Part shown: positions 9,345 to 18,951 of the stretch, one piece after another
Numbering within the stretch: position 1 is the stretch's first letter
How the letters are laid out: every line of letters begins with the position of its first letter
From: Natronohydrobacter sp.
GTDB taxonomy: Bacteria; Pseudomonadota; Alphaproteobacteria; Rhodobacterales; Rhodobacteraceae
DNA length: 32,726 nt
NCBI GenBank assembly: GCA_007123015.1
Contig: SKSL01000186.1
Location: forward strand, 1 to 32,726
Direction: 5' to 3'
Notes under the pieces: model-generated
Databases searched by the model: none
Told to the model about the DNA's origin: nothing
Seen by the model: the letters and a program-made list of their open reading frames with translations, nothing else
Made by a program: the position numbers and the translations under genes

Positions 9345-9584
9345 CCTCTCGAATTTAGGTTGCCCAATATGAATCGGATGTTCCGGCCTGAGCAGCCAAC
9401 CTGGTGGGCAGCTCTGTCGCAAGCAGGCAAGACACGATCAACAGGGGCGTTCCATGTTTCGAGCTGCAGCAGCCACCGACCACCGTCCAATCCGCCAGAC
9501 TTGTCCTGTTCTTGCGCGCTGCCCGGTAACGATCAGCGTCACTCTGATCTTGCAGCGACGCGGGCCGCGTTGCACAGTCGCGCC

Positions 9585-10796
9585 ATGCCGTTTCGCTTTC
9601 TGCACACTGCCGATCTGCATCTCGACAGCCCCTTGCGCAGTCTGGCCCTGCGCGACCCCGCGCTGGCCGATCTGATCGCCGAGGCCTCGCGCCTGACACT
9701 GCGCCGGATCATTGATCTGGCGCTGGCCGAGCAGGTCGATGCCGTGCTGATTGCGGGCGATCTTTATGATGGCAACCAGACCAGCATGAAAACCGCGCGG
9801 TTTCTGGTCGCGCAGCTGGCCCGGCTGGGCCCCGCCGGGATCCGCGTCTTCATAATCCGGGGCAATCATGACGCCGAAGCGACCATCACTCGCGAATTGA
9901 GCTTCCCCGATCATATCCATGTCTTCGGCAGCAAGGCAGATGTTGCGTTGATCGAAACAGGCGCGGAGCGCATCGCGATCCACGGGCTGAGTTTCCGCGA
10001 CAAACATGCGCCCGAAAGCCTGTTGCCGCGCTACAAGGCCCCTGTGCCCGATGCGCGCAATATCGGCATGATGCATACCTCGCTGAATGGTGCGCCCGGT
10101 CATGACCCCTATGCGCCCTGCGCGCTCTCGGATCTGCAGGCCAGCGGTTTCGACTATTGGGCTTTGGGGCATATCCACAAGCGCGCCGAATATCCGGGGG
10201 ATGCGCATGTGACCATGCCCGGCATCCCGCAAGGCCGCGACATCGGCGAAGCAGGCGCAGGCAGCGTGACACTTGTCAGCCTGTCTGAGAGCGGCCTTTC
10301 CACGCAAGCGCATATCGTGTCCGAAGCGGCCTTCGCGCTCGTGCCAGTCGATCTCTCGGGGCTGACGGATTGGCGCGATCTGCGCGATACTGTCACCACA
10401 GCGCTTGACGCCGCCCGCCTGCCCGCGCCGCATCTGGTCGCGCGCTTGGTGCTGCGCGGGGACACAGCGCTCGCGCCCCGGCTCTGGCGCGACCGCGATC
10501 TGGCCCTGGCCGAAGCGCAAGAGGCCGCGCGCGCCCTCAGCGGGGTCTGGGTCGAGAAACTGACACTGGATCTGGGCCAGAAGACCCCGGCCTCGGGGGC
10601 TCTGGCTGATCTGGCGCAGGTGATCGCAGCAGATGTGCGCCACAGCCCGGCCTATGGCGATGCGCTCGAAGGGCTGCGCCGGGATCTGGAACATGCGCTG
10701 CCGCCAGAAGCCCGCGATGCGGTCGCAAAGATCACGCCCGAGCAGATCGACGCCGGCATCGCAGAGCTGCTCGCGCGCCTGAGCGGGGAGCCGTGA
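9585..10796 (+). CDS. DNA repair exonuclease, SbcD/YhaO-like metallophosphoesterase
   Basis: Start MPFRFLHTADLHLDSPLRSL at 9585 (track ORF from 9312 over-extended); motifs 'TADLHLD', 'IAGDLYDG', 'IRGNHDAE', 'YWALGHIHK'. Confidence 0.92.
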   Translation: MPFRFLHTADLHLDSPLRSLALRDPALADLIAEASRLTLRRIIDLALAEQVDAVLIAGDLYDGNQTSMKTARFLVAQLARLGPAGIRVFIIRGNHDAEATITRELSFPDHIHVFGSKADVALIETGAERIAIHGLSFRDKHAPESLLPRYKAPVPDARNIGMMHTSLNGAPGHDPYAPCALSDLQASGFDYWALGHIHKRAEYPGDAHVTMPGIPQGRDIGEAGAGSVTLVSLSESGLSTQAHIVSEAAFALVPVDLSGLTDWRDLRDTVTTALDAARLPAPHLVARLVLRGDTALAPRLWRDRDLALAEAQEAARALSGVWVEKLTLDLGQKTPASGALADLAQVIAADVRHSPAYGDALEGLRRDLEHALPPEARDAVAKITPEQIDAGIAELLARLSGEP

Positions 10797-13700
10797 TGCG
10801 CCTGTGCTCGCTTGGTCTGATCCGCTATGGCCATTTCACCGAGACGCGGCTCAACTTGCCAAAGCCTGCCGATGGGCCGGATCTGCATGTGATCTTCGGC
10901 CCGAACGAGGCCGGGAAATCCACGCTTCTCTCTGGCTGGCTGGATCTGCTTTACGGGATCCCGGCGCGCACGGGCTATAATTTCCAGCATGACAACCGCG
11001 CTTTGCGGCTGGAGGCTGAAATCACCAACCCATCCGGCGCGCTGCATCTGGCGCGGATCAAGGGCAATGCCAACACCTTGCGCGATCAGCAAAGTGACCA
11101 GCCTTTGCCCGAATCGCTTTTGTCAGCCGCGCTTGGGGGGCTTGGTCGCACGGCTTATACGACCATGTTCTCGCTCGATGATGTCACGATCGAAGCGGGC
11201 GGCGAGAGCATCCTGTCGTCGCAAGGCGAACTTGGCGAATTGCTGTTCTCTGCCAGTGCCGGGCTGGCAGGTCTGGGCACCGAGCTGCGCGATATCAAGA
11301 GCGAGGCGGCGCAATGGTTCGAGCCGGGGAAGCGCAAATTCACGCTGGCCGAGCATAAGAAAGCGCTCGCAGATCTGAAGTCGCAGCGCGATGCGGGCGA
11401 TCTTCAGGCATCGCAATGGCGCAAGCTGAAAGACACCCTTGCGCAGGCTGAAACGGCCTATGCCGCTGCGCGCGATAAGCGCCGCGCGACTCAGGCGCGC
11501 CTGTCAGATCTGGACCGCGATCTGGGCGCGCTGCGCGATCTGGCCCGCCTGCGCCGGATCGAACGCCAACTGGAAGCGCTGCCCGCCCCGCAGGACCTGC
11601 CCGCGGACTGGGGCGTGACCCTGCCTGATTGGCAGCGGGAAGAAAGCCGGATTGCCGCGCTGCTGCCGGAAGCGGAACAGGCCCTTGCCCAGCTTGACAC
11701 AGAGCTTGCTGCCCTGCCCGCCCCGGATCGCGCCGATGCCCTTGCGCCCGAGTTGGAAACGATCGAGCGGGACTTCGGCGCAGTGGCCAAGGAACTGTCC
11801 GACCTGCCCCGCCGCCACGCGGCCCTGCAGCAGATCATGGATGAGATGGACCGCCTTGCGGCCCGTCTGGGGCGCGACAATCTCACAGCGTCTGACGCGC
11901 TGTTGCCAGAACCGACCCTTGCCGAACTCTCCACGCTGCTCGACCAGCACACGGCGCTCGACACGACATGCCAGCAAGCCCAGCGCGAAGCCGCCCGCGC
12001 GCGTGCCGCCCTGCCCGAGGCCGAGGACAGCGCGCCGTTTGATGACGCCGCGCTGGCCCGTCTTGCCCCGCTGGTGGCCGAGCTGCGCCGCGCCGATCTT
12101 TTGCGCGCAGCCACAGAAGCCATGAGCGCGCAAGCGACCGCGCGCGCTGTGTGTGATCAGGCCCTGCGCCAATTGGCCCCATGGCAGGGCGATGGGGCCG
12201 CGCTCGCCGCGCTGGACCTGCCAACGCCCGAAAGCCTGCGCGCTCTGGACACAGCCCTGGCCCAGACCGCCCAAGCCTTGCGCGATGCCCGCGCCGAGGC
12301 GCTGCAACATGAAGAGCGCGGCGCAAGTCTGCGCGCCGGGCTGGCCGAGATGGCAGACCTTAGCCCGGAACAGGTGGCTGACCTGCGCGCAGCACGGGAC
12401 CGCGCGTGGCAGGCGCATAAGGCCAGTTTGACGCAAGAGAGCGCGCAAGATTTCGAAGCCGCGATGCATGCCGATGATCGTATCCGCGCTACCCAGATCG
12501 AGCAGGCCCGCCAAGGCGAACGCCTGCGCGCCTTGCGCGAAGCCGAAAGCGCGCTGGGCCTCGCCCAGACCCGGATCGCGAAGCTGGAACGCCGCGCAGC
12601 CGAGCATGACGCCGAGGTTGCAGCACTCTGGGCCAGAATACTCCCGGAGGCAGAGCCGCGGAGCCTTGCGGATTTCACAGCATGGCTTGCGCGGCGCGAT
12701 ACAGCCCTCGATGCACAGGCAGCCCTTGATCGCACTGACGCGCAGGCGCAGGCCATCGCCGGGCAGATTCAGGCGGCTTGCGACACGCTTTGCGCGACGC
12801 TCACGACGCTTGGACGCGCGCTGCCCAACCCTGATTTCGCCACGGCCTTGGCAGAGGCCGAAGCCACGCTGGCTGCCGCCGACCGCCTGCGCCTGATTGA
12901 GGCGCAGCGCCGCGAACTTGCCCAACGGCAGGCCGCGCGCGCGCAGGAAGAAGCCACCATGGCTGACTGGCAGGCGCGATGCGACGATCTCTGCGCGACA
13001 TGCTGGCTCGGAAGGCCCAGTCCCGCTGTCGCAGAGCTGCGCCGCCTTCTGCCGATCCTGCGCCAGCTTGCCCAGAAAGACCAAGAGCGGGTCAGGATGG
13101 TGCAGCGCATCGCCAGTATCGATAAGGACATCACGCAATTCACAGCGCAGCTGCACCAGATCGCCACAGATCTGGGGGTGCACTCTGAAGCGGATATCCG
13201 CGTGCTTTGGCCCAGGCTGCGCGCGCGGCTGCAAGAGGCCCGCACCCGGCAAAGCGCGCGCCAGCGTCTGCGCGATGCCCGCGGCACTGCGCAGGACCGG
13301 CTGAATGATCTGCGCGACAGCCAGCAAGTTCTGACCCGGACCCTAGCGCCACTGCGCGCGCAGTTCGGCACAGCGCCGCTTGCCGAGATTTCAGCGCAGC
13401 TGACTGCAATCGAGCAGGCCAATGCTCTCGCGGCGGATCGCGACGCGCTTGAATCAGAGCTTGCCGAAACGCTCGCCTGCACCAAGCTAGCACCAGAAGC
13501 GGCACGGATCGAGGCGCTTGACCCTGCCGCCATGCACGCCGAGCGTGACGATCTGGAACTGCGGCTGACCGGCCAGCAGCGCGCGCAGGAAACGGCGTAT
13601 GCCGAACTGTCCGCTGCACAGAAGGCGCTCGATCAGGCCGACGATGACGCCCGCGCGGCGCGGTTGCAGTCCGAACGCCAGACACTGCTGGAACAGATCA

Positions 13701-14194
13701 CTGTCGAGGCGCAGGACTTCCTGGCCCGTCAGGCCGGGATCATCGCCTTCGAGCAGGCGCTGCGCCGCTACCGCGATACGCATCGCTCCAGCATGATGGC
13801 GCAGGCCAGTGCCGCGTTCGCGCTGCTCACAGATGGCCGCTATCAGGGGCTGACCAGCCAGCCTGACGGGCGCCGCGATGTGTTGATCGCGCAACTGGCC
13901 GAGGGCGGGTCGAAGAATGTTCAGGATCTGTCGAAAGGCACGCGGTTTCAGCTCTACCTGGCCCTGCGTGCGGCCGGTTTCGCCGAATTGGCCAAAGCGC
14001 GCCCGCTGGTCCCATTCATCGCCGATGACATTCTTGAAACCTTCGACGATACGCGCGCCGAGGCCGCCTTTCGCCTGTTCGGTCAGATGGCCGAGCAAGG
14101 GCAGGTGATCTACCTGACCCACCACGCGCATCTGTGCGATATTGCGCGCCGCGTCTGCCCCACTGTGCAGCTGCATCGCCTGAGCGCAGGATAA
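10796..14194 (+). CDS. YhaN-like AAA ATPase (SbcC/Rad50-type)
   Basis: 1132 aa; Walker A 'FGPNEAGKST' near the N-terminus, long Ala/Gln/Arg-rich coiled coil, C-terminal 'LSKGTRFQLYLALRAAGFAELAKARPLVPFIADDILETFDDTRAEAAF'. ATGA overlap with the upstream exonuclease. Confidence 0.92.
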   Translation: MRLCSLGLIRYGHFTETRLNLPKPADGPDLHVIFGPNEAGKSTLLSGWLDLLYGIPARTGYNFQHDNRALRLEAEITNPSGALHLARIKGNANTLRDQQSDQPLPESLLSAALGGLGRTAYTTMFSLDDVTIEAGGESILSSQGELGELLFSASAGLAGLGTELRDIKSEAAQWFEPGKRKFTLAEHKKALADLKSQRDAGDLQASQWRKLKDTLAQAETAYAAARDKRRATQARLSDLDRDLGALRDLARLRRIERQLEALPAPQDLPADWGVTLPDWQREESRIAALLPEAEQALAQLDTELAALPAPDRADALAPELETIERDFGAVAKELSDLPRRHAALQQIMDEMDRLAARLGRDNLTASDALLPEPTLAELSTLLDQHTALDTTCQQAQREAARARAALPEAEDSAPFDDAALARLAPLVAELRRADLLRAATEAMSAQATARAVCDQALRQLAPWQGDGAALAALDLPTPESLRALDTALAQTAQALRDARAEALQHEERGASLRAGLAEMADLSPEQVADLRAARDRAWQAHKASLTQESAQDFEAAMHADDRIRATQIEQARQGERLRALREAESALGLAQTRIAKLERRAAEHDAEVAALWARILPEAEPRSLADFTAWLARRDTALDAQAALDRTDAQAQAIAGQIQAACDTLCATLTTLGRALPNPDFATALAEAEATLAAADRLRLIEAQRRELAQRQAARAQEEATMADWQARCDDLCATCWLGRPSPAVAELRRLLPILRQLAQKDQERVRMVQRIASIDKDITQFTAQLHQIATDLGVHSEADIRVLWPRLRARLQEARTRQSARQRLRDARGTAQDRLNDLRDSQQVLTRTLAPLRAQFGTAPLAEISAQLTAIEQANALAADRDALESELAETLACTKLAPEAARIEALDPAAMHAERDDLELRLTGQQRAQETAYAELSAAQKALDQADDDARAARLQSERQTLLEQITVEAQDFLARQAGIIAFEQALRRYRDTHRSSMMAQASAAFALLTDGRYQGLTSQPDGRRDVLIAQLAEGGSKNVQDLSKGTRFQLYLALRAAGFAELAKARPLVPFIADDILETFDDTRAEAAFRLFGQMAEQGQVIYLTHHAHLCDIARRVCPTVQLHRLSAG

Positions 14195-14273
14195 CCGGGC
14201 CATACCCGCAACACTTGACCTTGACCTTGCCCCTGCCGCCATGTGCAGATCAGCGGGCAGGCAAGAGGGTTTC

Positions 14274-15167
14274 ATGACCGCATCATTCAAGGCCGCGCTG
14301 TGGATGAGTGCCGCCATTTTCTCTTTCATCACCATGAGCGTGGCCGGACGCGCCGTGCAGAGCGAGCTTGATACGTTCGAGCTGATGTTCTGGCGCTCGC
14401 TGACAGGGTTGGCGATTGTCAGCATGATCGTGCTGGCGCTGCGCCGCCGCGACCCTGTGCGCCTGCGCCCGACGCGGCCCGGACTGCAGGCCCTGCGCCA
14501 TGTGGTGCATTTTGCCGGGCAGAATCTGTGGTTTTATGCGCTGATGCTTATCCCGTTGGCGCAGCTGGTGGCGCTTGAATTCACCATGCCGATCTGGGTC
14601 GCGCTGCTGGCCCCACTGCTGTTGGGCGAACACTTCACGCGCCAGCGGCTTGTGGTCGCAGCCCTCGGCTTCGCGGGTGTGCTGCTTGTCGCGCAACCCG
14701 GGTTTCAGACCTTCGGCACCGGTCATATGGCGGCCATGGGGGCCGCCCTGGGGTTTGCGCTGAATATCATATTGACGAAACAGATCATGCGACAGGACAG
14801 CGTGCTTTGCGTCTTGTTCTGGATGTCGCTCAGCCAAGGGCTGATGGCGCTTGTCCTCAGTCTGTGGGGCGGGTTCACCTGGCCCTCGTCAGCGATCTGG
14901 GGCTGGATCCTGCTGGTCGGAATCACGGGCCTGAGCGCCCATTTCGCTCTGAATTCCGCGCTTGCCCTTGCCCCTGCCACCACTGTCGCACCGATGGAAT
15001 TCGCGCGCCTGCCGCTGATCGCGCTGGTGGGGCTATGGCTGTTCGATGAGCCGCTTGACAGTTTGGTCTTTCTGGGTGCTGCAGTGATTTTCGGCGCGAA
15101 CTGGATCAATCTGCGCCGGGCGGATGCGGGGCTTGTACGCCAGGGCCTGACACGTGATCCGTCCTGA
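14274..15167 (+). CDS. DMT family (EamA) transporter
   Basis: Start MTASFKAALWMSAAIFSF at 14274; about 10 TM helices, 'ALEFTMPIWVALLAPLLLGEHFTRQRLVVAALGFAGVLLVAQPG'. Confidence 0.9.
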   Translation: MTASFKAALWMSAAIFSFITMSVAGRAVQSELDTFELMFWRSLTGLAIVSMIVLALRRRDPVRLRPTRPGLQALRHVVHFAGQNLWFYALMLIPLAQLVALEFTMPIWVALLAPLLLGEHFTRQRLVVAALGFAGVLLVAQPGFQTFGTGHMAAMGAALGFALNIILTKQIMRQDSVLCVLFWMSLSQGLMALVLSLWGGFTWPSSAIWGWILLVGITGLSAHFALNSALALAPATTVAPMEFARLPLIALVGLWLFDEPLDSLVFLGAAVIFGANWINLRRADAGLVRQGLTRDPS

Positions 15168-15301
15168 GCGGAACATGCGTGCTCCCGGAGTTTTCAGGAA
15201 CCTCGTTGCAAAAAGCCTGTTCACAGAAAGGCGGAACTGTGGTTTTTAACAGGGGCTCGTCTGTATTGACGCGTCAAGACAAAATACCATGGGAGGACTA
15301 T

Positions 15302-16411
15302 ATGGATCGTCGTTCATTTCTGAAAACCTCGGCACTCGGCGGCACTGCGGCTGCGGCCTCGACACTCGCTGCGCCCGCTGTCGCACAGGGTCGCATCACC
15401 TGGCGAATGGTCACCACATGGCCGCGCAATTTCCCCGGTCTGGGCACTGGCGCGCAGCGCGTGGCCGACCGGATCAACGCCGCCGCCGATGGCGCACTGA
15501 CCATCGAAGTCTTTGCTGCAGGCGAGATGGTCCCTGCACTGCAATCGCTTGATGCGGTCATCGATGGCTCTGCGGAAATGAGCCATGGTGCCGCCTATTA
15601 CTGGCTGAACAAGTCGCAGGGTCTGGGCTTCTTTACCGGGGTTCCCTTTGGAATGACCTCGCGCGAATTGGCAGCATGGGTGCGCTATCTGGGCGGGCAG
15701 GAACTTTGGGACGACATCTATGATGATTTCGGTCTTATCGGCTTCCTGTCGGGCGACACGGGCACGCAGGCCGGTGGCTGGTTCCAGAATGAACTTTCGG
15801 GCATTGACGACATTCAGGGCATTCGCTTCCGCACACCCGGTCTGGGCGGTCAGGTCTGGCAGAAGATGGGCGCGTCGGTCACCAACCTGGCCGGTGGTGA
15901 AATCTTTGCGGCGCTGCAATCGGGCGCCTTGGATGCCGCTGAATTCGTGGGCCCTTACAACGACCGCGCGCTGGGTTTCCATCAGGTCCGCAGCCATTAT
16001 TACACCATGTCCTTCATCGAGCCGGGTCTGGCGACCGAACTGGCCGTGGACAAGGCCAAATTCATGGACCTGCCTGCCAATCTGCAGGGCATAGTGCGCG
16101 ACGCCTGCCAGGCTGAATATGATCAGGTGCCATCGGAATTCTATGCCAATGACCCGATAGCGCTGGCGGATATGATCGAGAATCATGGCGTGATCGCGCA
16201 TAAGGACTGGCCCGAGAGCATTCTCGAAGCCGGTGCGGCAGCATCGCGTGAATTGCTGGTCGAAATTCTGGACGGGGGCGACACGAAGACAAAAGCGGTG
16301 GCGGAAAGCTTCGTGCAGAACCTCAACCTGCTGCGCACGCGCACCGAGAACACCGATCTGACATTCGCGCTGGCGCGCGAAAGGTATTTCGACATCTCGG
16401 ATCTGGGCTGA
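15302..16411 (+). CDS. TRAP transporter substrate-binding protein, TakP-like, Tat-exported
   Basis: MDRRSFLKTSALGGTAAAASTLAAPAVAQG is a twin-arginine signal; 'ITWRMVTTWPRNFPGLGTGAQRVADRI' and 'GAAYYWLNKSQGLGFFTGVPFGMT' match the TakP-type DctP7 family. Confidence 0.93.
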   Translation: MDRRSFLKTSALGGTAAAASTLAAPAVAQGRITWRMVTTWPRNFPGLGTGAQRVADRINAAADGALTIEVFAAGEMVPALQSLDAVIDGSAEMSHGAAYYWLNKSQGLGFFTGVPFGMTSRELAAWVRYLGGQELWDDIYDDFGLIGFLSGDTGTQAGGWFQNELSGIDDIQGIRFRTPGLGGQVWQKMGASVTNLAGGEIFAALQSGALDAAEFVGPYNDRALGFHQVRSHYYTMSFIEPGLATELAVDKAKFMDLPANLQGIVRDACQAEYDQVPSEFYANDPIALADMIENHGVIAHKDWPESILEAGAAASRELLVEILDGGDTKTKAVAESFVQNLNLLRTRTENTDLTFALARERYFDISDLG

Positions 16412-16434
16412 ACGGCCTGCTTCCTGAACATGCG

Positions 16435-16459
16435 TGGCCCCGGAACAGTTCCGGGGCCA
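16435..16459 (+). terminator. Intergenic hairpin between TRAP SBP and small permease
   Basis: TGGCCCCGGAA-CAG-TTCCGGGGCCA, perfect 11-bp stem followed by TTTTCG. Confidence 0.75.
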
Positions 16460-16486
16460 TTTTCGCTTTAACTGCGGGAGAGCCTC

Positions 16487-17044
16487 ATGGTCGCGCTGGC
16501 CTATCTCATGCGCCTTATCAACCTCGCCAATCGTGTGATGGGCAATCTGTTCATGTGGCTTTCAGTCGGGATCGTTCTGGTCTGTTTCTGGGTTGTGGTG
16601 GAACGCTATGTGTTTTCCAACACGCGCTTGTGGATGCAGGATCTTTACCCTTGGATGAACGGGGTGATGTTCACGGCGGTCGCCGGATATGCGCTGTACC
16701 GCAATGACCATGTGCGGGTGGATATCTTCTACCGGCCGGCCTCGACCCTGCGCAAGGCATGGCTGGACCTGCTTGGGGTCTGCATTTTCCTCATGCCCTT
16801 TGCCTGGGTGGTCTGGACCTATTGTTTCACCTTCGTGCAACGGTCCTGGCGATTGGGCGAAGCTTCGGCCAATCCTGGCGGGATGCCGGGGCTATGGGTG
16901 CTCAAGACATTCATTCTTGTCTTCGCTGTCGCCATTGCCTTGCAGGGCATCGCCATGGCGATCCGGTCAATCCTGATCATCGCCGGGCGCTATGATCTGG
17001 TGCCCGAGGATTACCGCTACAAATACGACACGGAGACCACCTGA
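16487..17044 (+). CDS. TRAP transporter small permease
   Basis: 185 aa, four TM segments, 'FSNTRLWMQDLYPWMNGVMFTAVAGYALYRNDHVRVDIFY'. Confidence 0.92.
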   Translation: MVALAYLMRLINLANRVMGNLFMWLSVGIVLVCFWVVVERYVFSNTRLWMQDLYPWMNGVMFTAVAGYALYRNDHVRVDIFYRPASTLRKAWLDLLGVCIFLMPFAWVVWTYCFTFVQRSWRLGEASANPGGMPGLWVLKTFILVFAVAIALQGIAMAIRSILIIAGRYDLVPEDYRYKYDTETT

Positions 17045-17045
17045 C

Positions 17046-18434
17046 ATGGATCCCATTCTGATCGGCGAGATCCTTGCCGGGCTGATGTTCTTTGCCGTGA
17101 TCGGCTTTCTGCTGATCGGGTTTCCCGTGGCCTTCACCCTGGCGGGCACTTCGGTGCTGTTCGCCTATCTGGGCCTTTATTTCGGCGTGTTCGACTTGTC
17201 GAACCTGCGCGCGCTGGCCGGGCGCTATACGGGCTACATGATCAATGAAGTGCTGGTCGCAGTGCCCTTGTTCATCTTCATGGGCGTGATGCTGGAGCGC
17301 AGCAATATCGCTGAACAGTTGCTGACCACGATGGGCAAGCTGTTTGGCAATATGCGCGGGGGCTTGGGGATTTCCGTGATCCTTGTGGGCGCGCTTCTGG
17401 CGGCCTCGACCGGGGTTGTGGGGGCGACAGTGGTCACGATGGGGCTGATCTCGCTGCCTGCGATGATGCGCGCGGGCTATGATCCGAAACTGGCCTCTGG
17501 CGCGATCTGCGCAAGCGGTACGCTAGGGCAGATCATCCCGCCCTCGACTGTGCTGATCTTCATGGGTGATATGATCGCAGGCATGAACAGCCAGGTCCAG
17601 ATGAGCCTTGGCAATTTCGCGCCCAAGACCGTCTCGGTGGGCGATCTTTTCGCAGGGGCGATCATTCCGGGGCTGCTGCTGGTCGCGCTCTACATCCTGT
17701 ACATCCTGTACAAAGCCATCTTCGACCCCGAAAGCTGCCCGGCAACCCCGGTCCCGCCTGAAGAGAAAAAGGGGCTGTGGAAAGAAATCCTGTTTGCGCT
17801 GATCCCGCCCCTTCTGCTGATCGCCGCCGTGCTGGGCTCGATCCTGGGCGGGATTGCAACCCCGACCGAGGCCGCTTCCGTGGGCGCCGTGGGCGCGACA
17901 CTGCTGGCCGCGCTGCGCTGGCGGCTGTCGCTCGCTGTCTTCACCGAAGTCGCGCGGCGGACAGCGGTGATTACATCGATGATCTTCATCATCCTTTTTG
18001 GTGCATCGGTCTTCGCGATCGTGTTCCGCCAGATGGGCGGCGACAATCTGGTGCGCGAATTCCTGACCTCGATGCCCGGTGGCGCGATGGGGGCGATGAT
18101 CGTCGTGATGCTGATCATGTTCGTGCTGGGCTTCATCCTCGACACGTTCGAGATCATCTTCATCGTGCTGCCGATCACAGCACCGACGCTGCTCTTGCTA
18201 GGCGTCGATCCGGTGTGGCTGGGGGTGATGATCGGGGTCAATCTGCAAACCAGCTTCCTGACGCCGCCTTTCGGGTTTTCGCTGTTCTACCTGCGCGGCG
18301 TGGCCCCCAATTCGGTAAGCACCGGCATGATCTATCGCGGTGCAGTCCCCTTCGTGGCCCTGCAGGTTTTCGGCATAGCGCTTCTGTTCATCTTCCCGGG
18401 TTTGGTGCTCTGGCTGCCATCCGTCCTGTTCTAG
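17046..18434 (+). CDS. TRAP transporter large permease (DctM family)
   Basis: ATG at 17046; 'AASTGVVGATVVTMGLISLPAMMRAGYDPKLASGAICASGTLGQIIPPSTVLI' diagnostic. Confidence 0.94.
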   Translation: MDPILIGEILAGLMFFAVIGFLLIGFPVAFTLAGTSVLFAYLGLYFGVFDLSNLRALAGRYTGYMINEVLVAVPLFIFMGVMLERSNIAEQLLTTMGKLFGNMRGGLGISVILVGALLAASTGVVGATVVTMGLISLPAMMRAGYDPKLASGAICASGTLGQIIPPSTVLIFMGDMIAGMNSQVQMSLGNFAPKTVSVGDLFAGAIIPGLLLVALYILYILYKAIFDPESCPATPVPPEEKKGLWKEILFALIPPLLLIAAVLGSILGGIATPTEAASVGAVGATLLAALRWRLSLAVFTEVARRTAVITSMIFIILFGASVFAIVFRQMGGDNLVREFLTSMPGGAMGAMIVVMLIMFVLGFILDTFEIIFIVLPITAPTLLLLGVDPVWLGVMIGVNLQTSFLTPPFGFSLFYLRGVAPNSVSTGMIYRGAVPFVALQVFGIALLFIFPGLVLWLPSVLF

Positions 18435-18892
18435 TCTTCGCCAGCTGACAGAAGATACCCTATGACTGCTTGGAGCCTTTTGAGGTCAGTGGCTCGCGTG
18501 CGTCAATCCGCGCAGCGTCGGGCCGCAGTGCGGCGATCCTCGGTCAGGGCTGTTGTACTTTATGCTGACCAAATCCGCGCAAGATCAGAACTTTGCGCTA
18601 GTGGCAGCCAAATCGCCGTGCCCGTGGGCGGCCCGGCGATGCGCGGCGGCCTACGGCCTTGATTCCGCGCAAAAGATGCAGTGACATGGCGGTTTAGTCC
18701 GCATGGCTGACCTTGGCCACTGACGCCGTCTGGCACACGGGAACCTTGTGCGAGATGGTGAACACCGCGCTGGCTGACAGCGCACCTGTTCATCAAAGGG
18801 CACTGGCGCAAATGACGCCATGACGGGTTTGACCGAGGCTCCTAAGCATTCCCGGCAGGCGCAGAAATTTGATTGTATACCATTGTGCACTG

Positions 18893-18921
18893 TTTACGCA
18901 GCTGTAAAATACCCTTATAAA
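18893..18921 (+). promoter_or_regulatory. Sigma70-like promoter upstream of isocitrate dehydrogenase
   Basis: TTTACG (18893-18898), 17-nt spacer, TATAAA (18916-18921), 30 bp upstream of the ATG. Confidence 0.55.
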
Positions 18922-18951
18922 GCGCTCAAAATCACCAAGGGGGCTGACGCC

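Noticed and set aside
9438-10694. 418-aa minus-strand ORF antisense to the exonuclease
   Set aside because: Shadow ORF; the sense strand has metallophosphoesterase motifs.
11504-13327. 607-aa minus-strand ORF inside the YhaN-like gene
   Set aside because: Antisense shadow ORF of a high-GC coding sequence; the sense protein has clear family motifs and the antisense has none.
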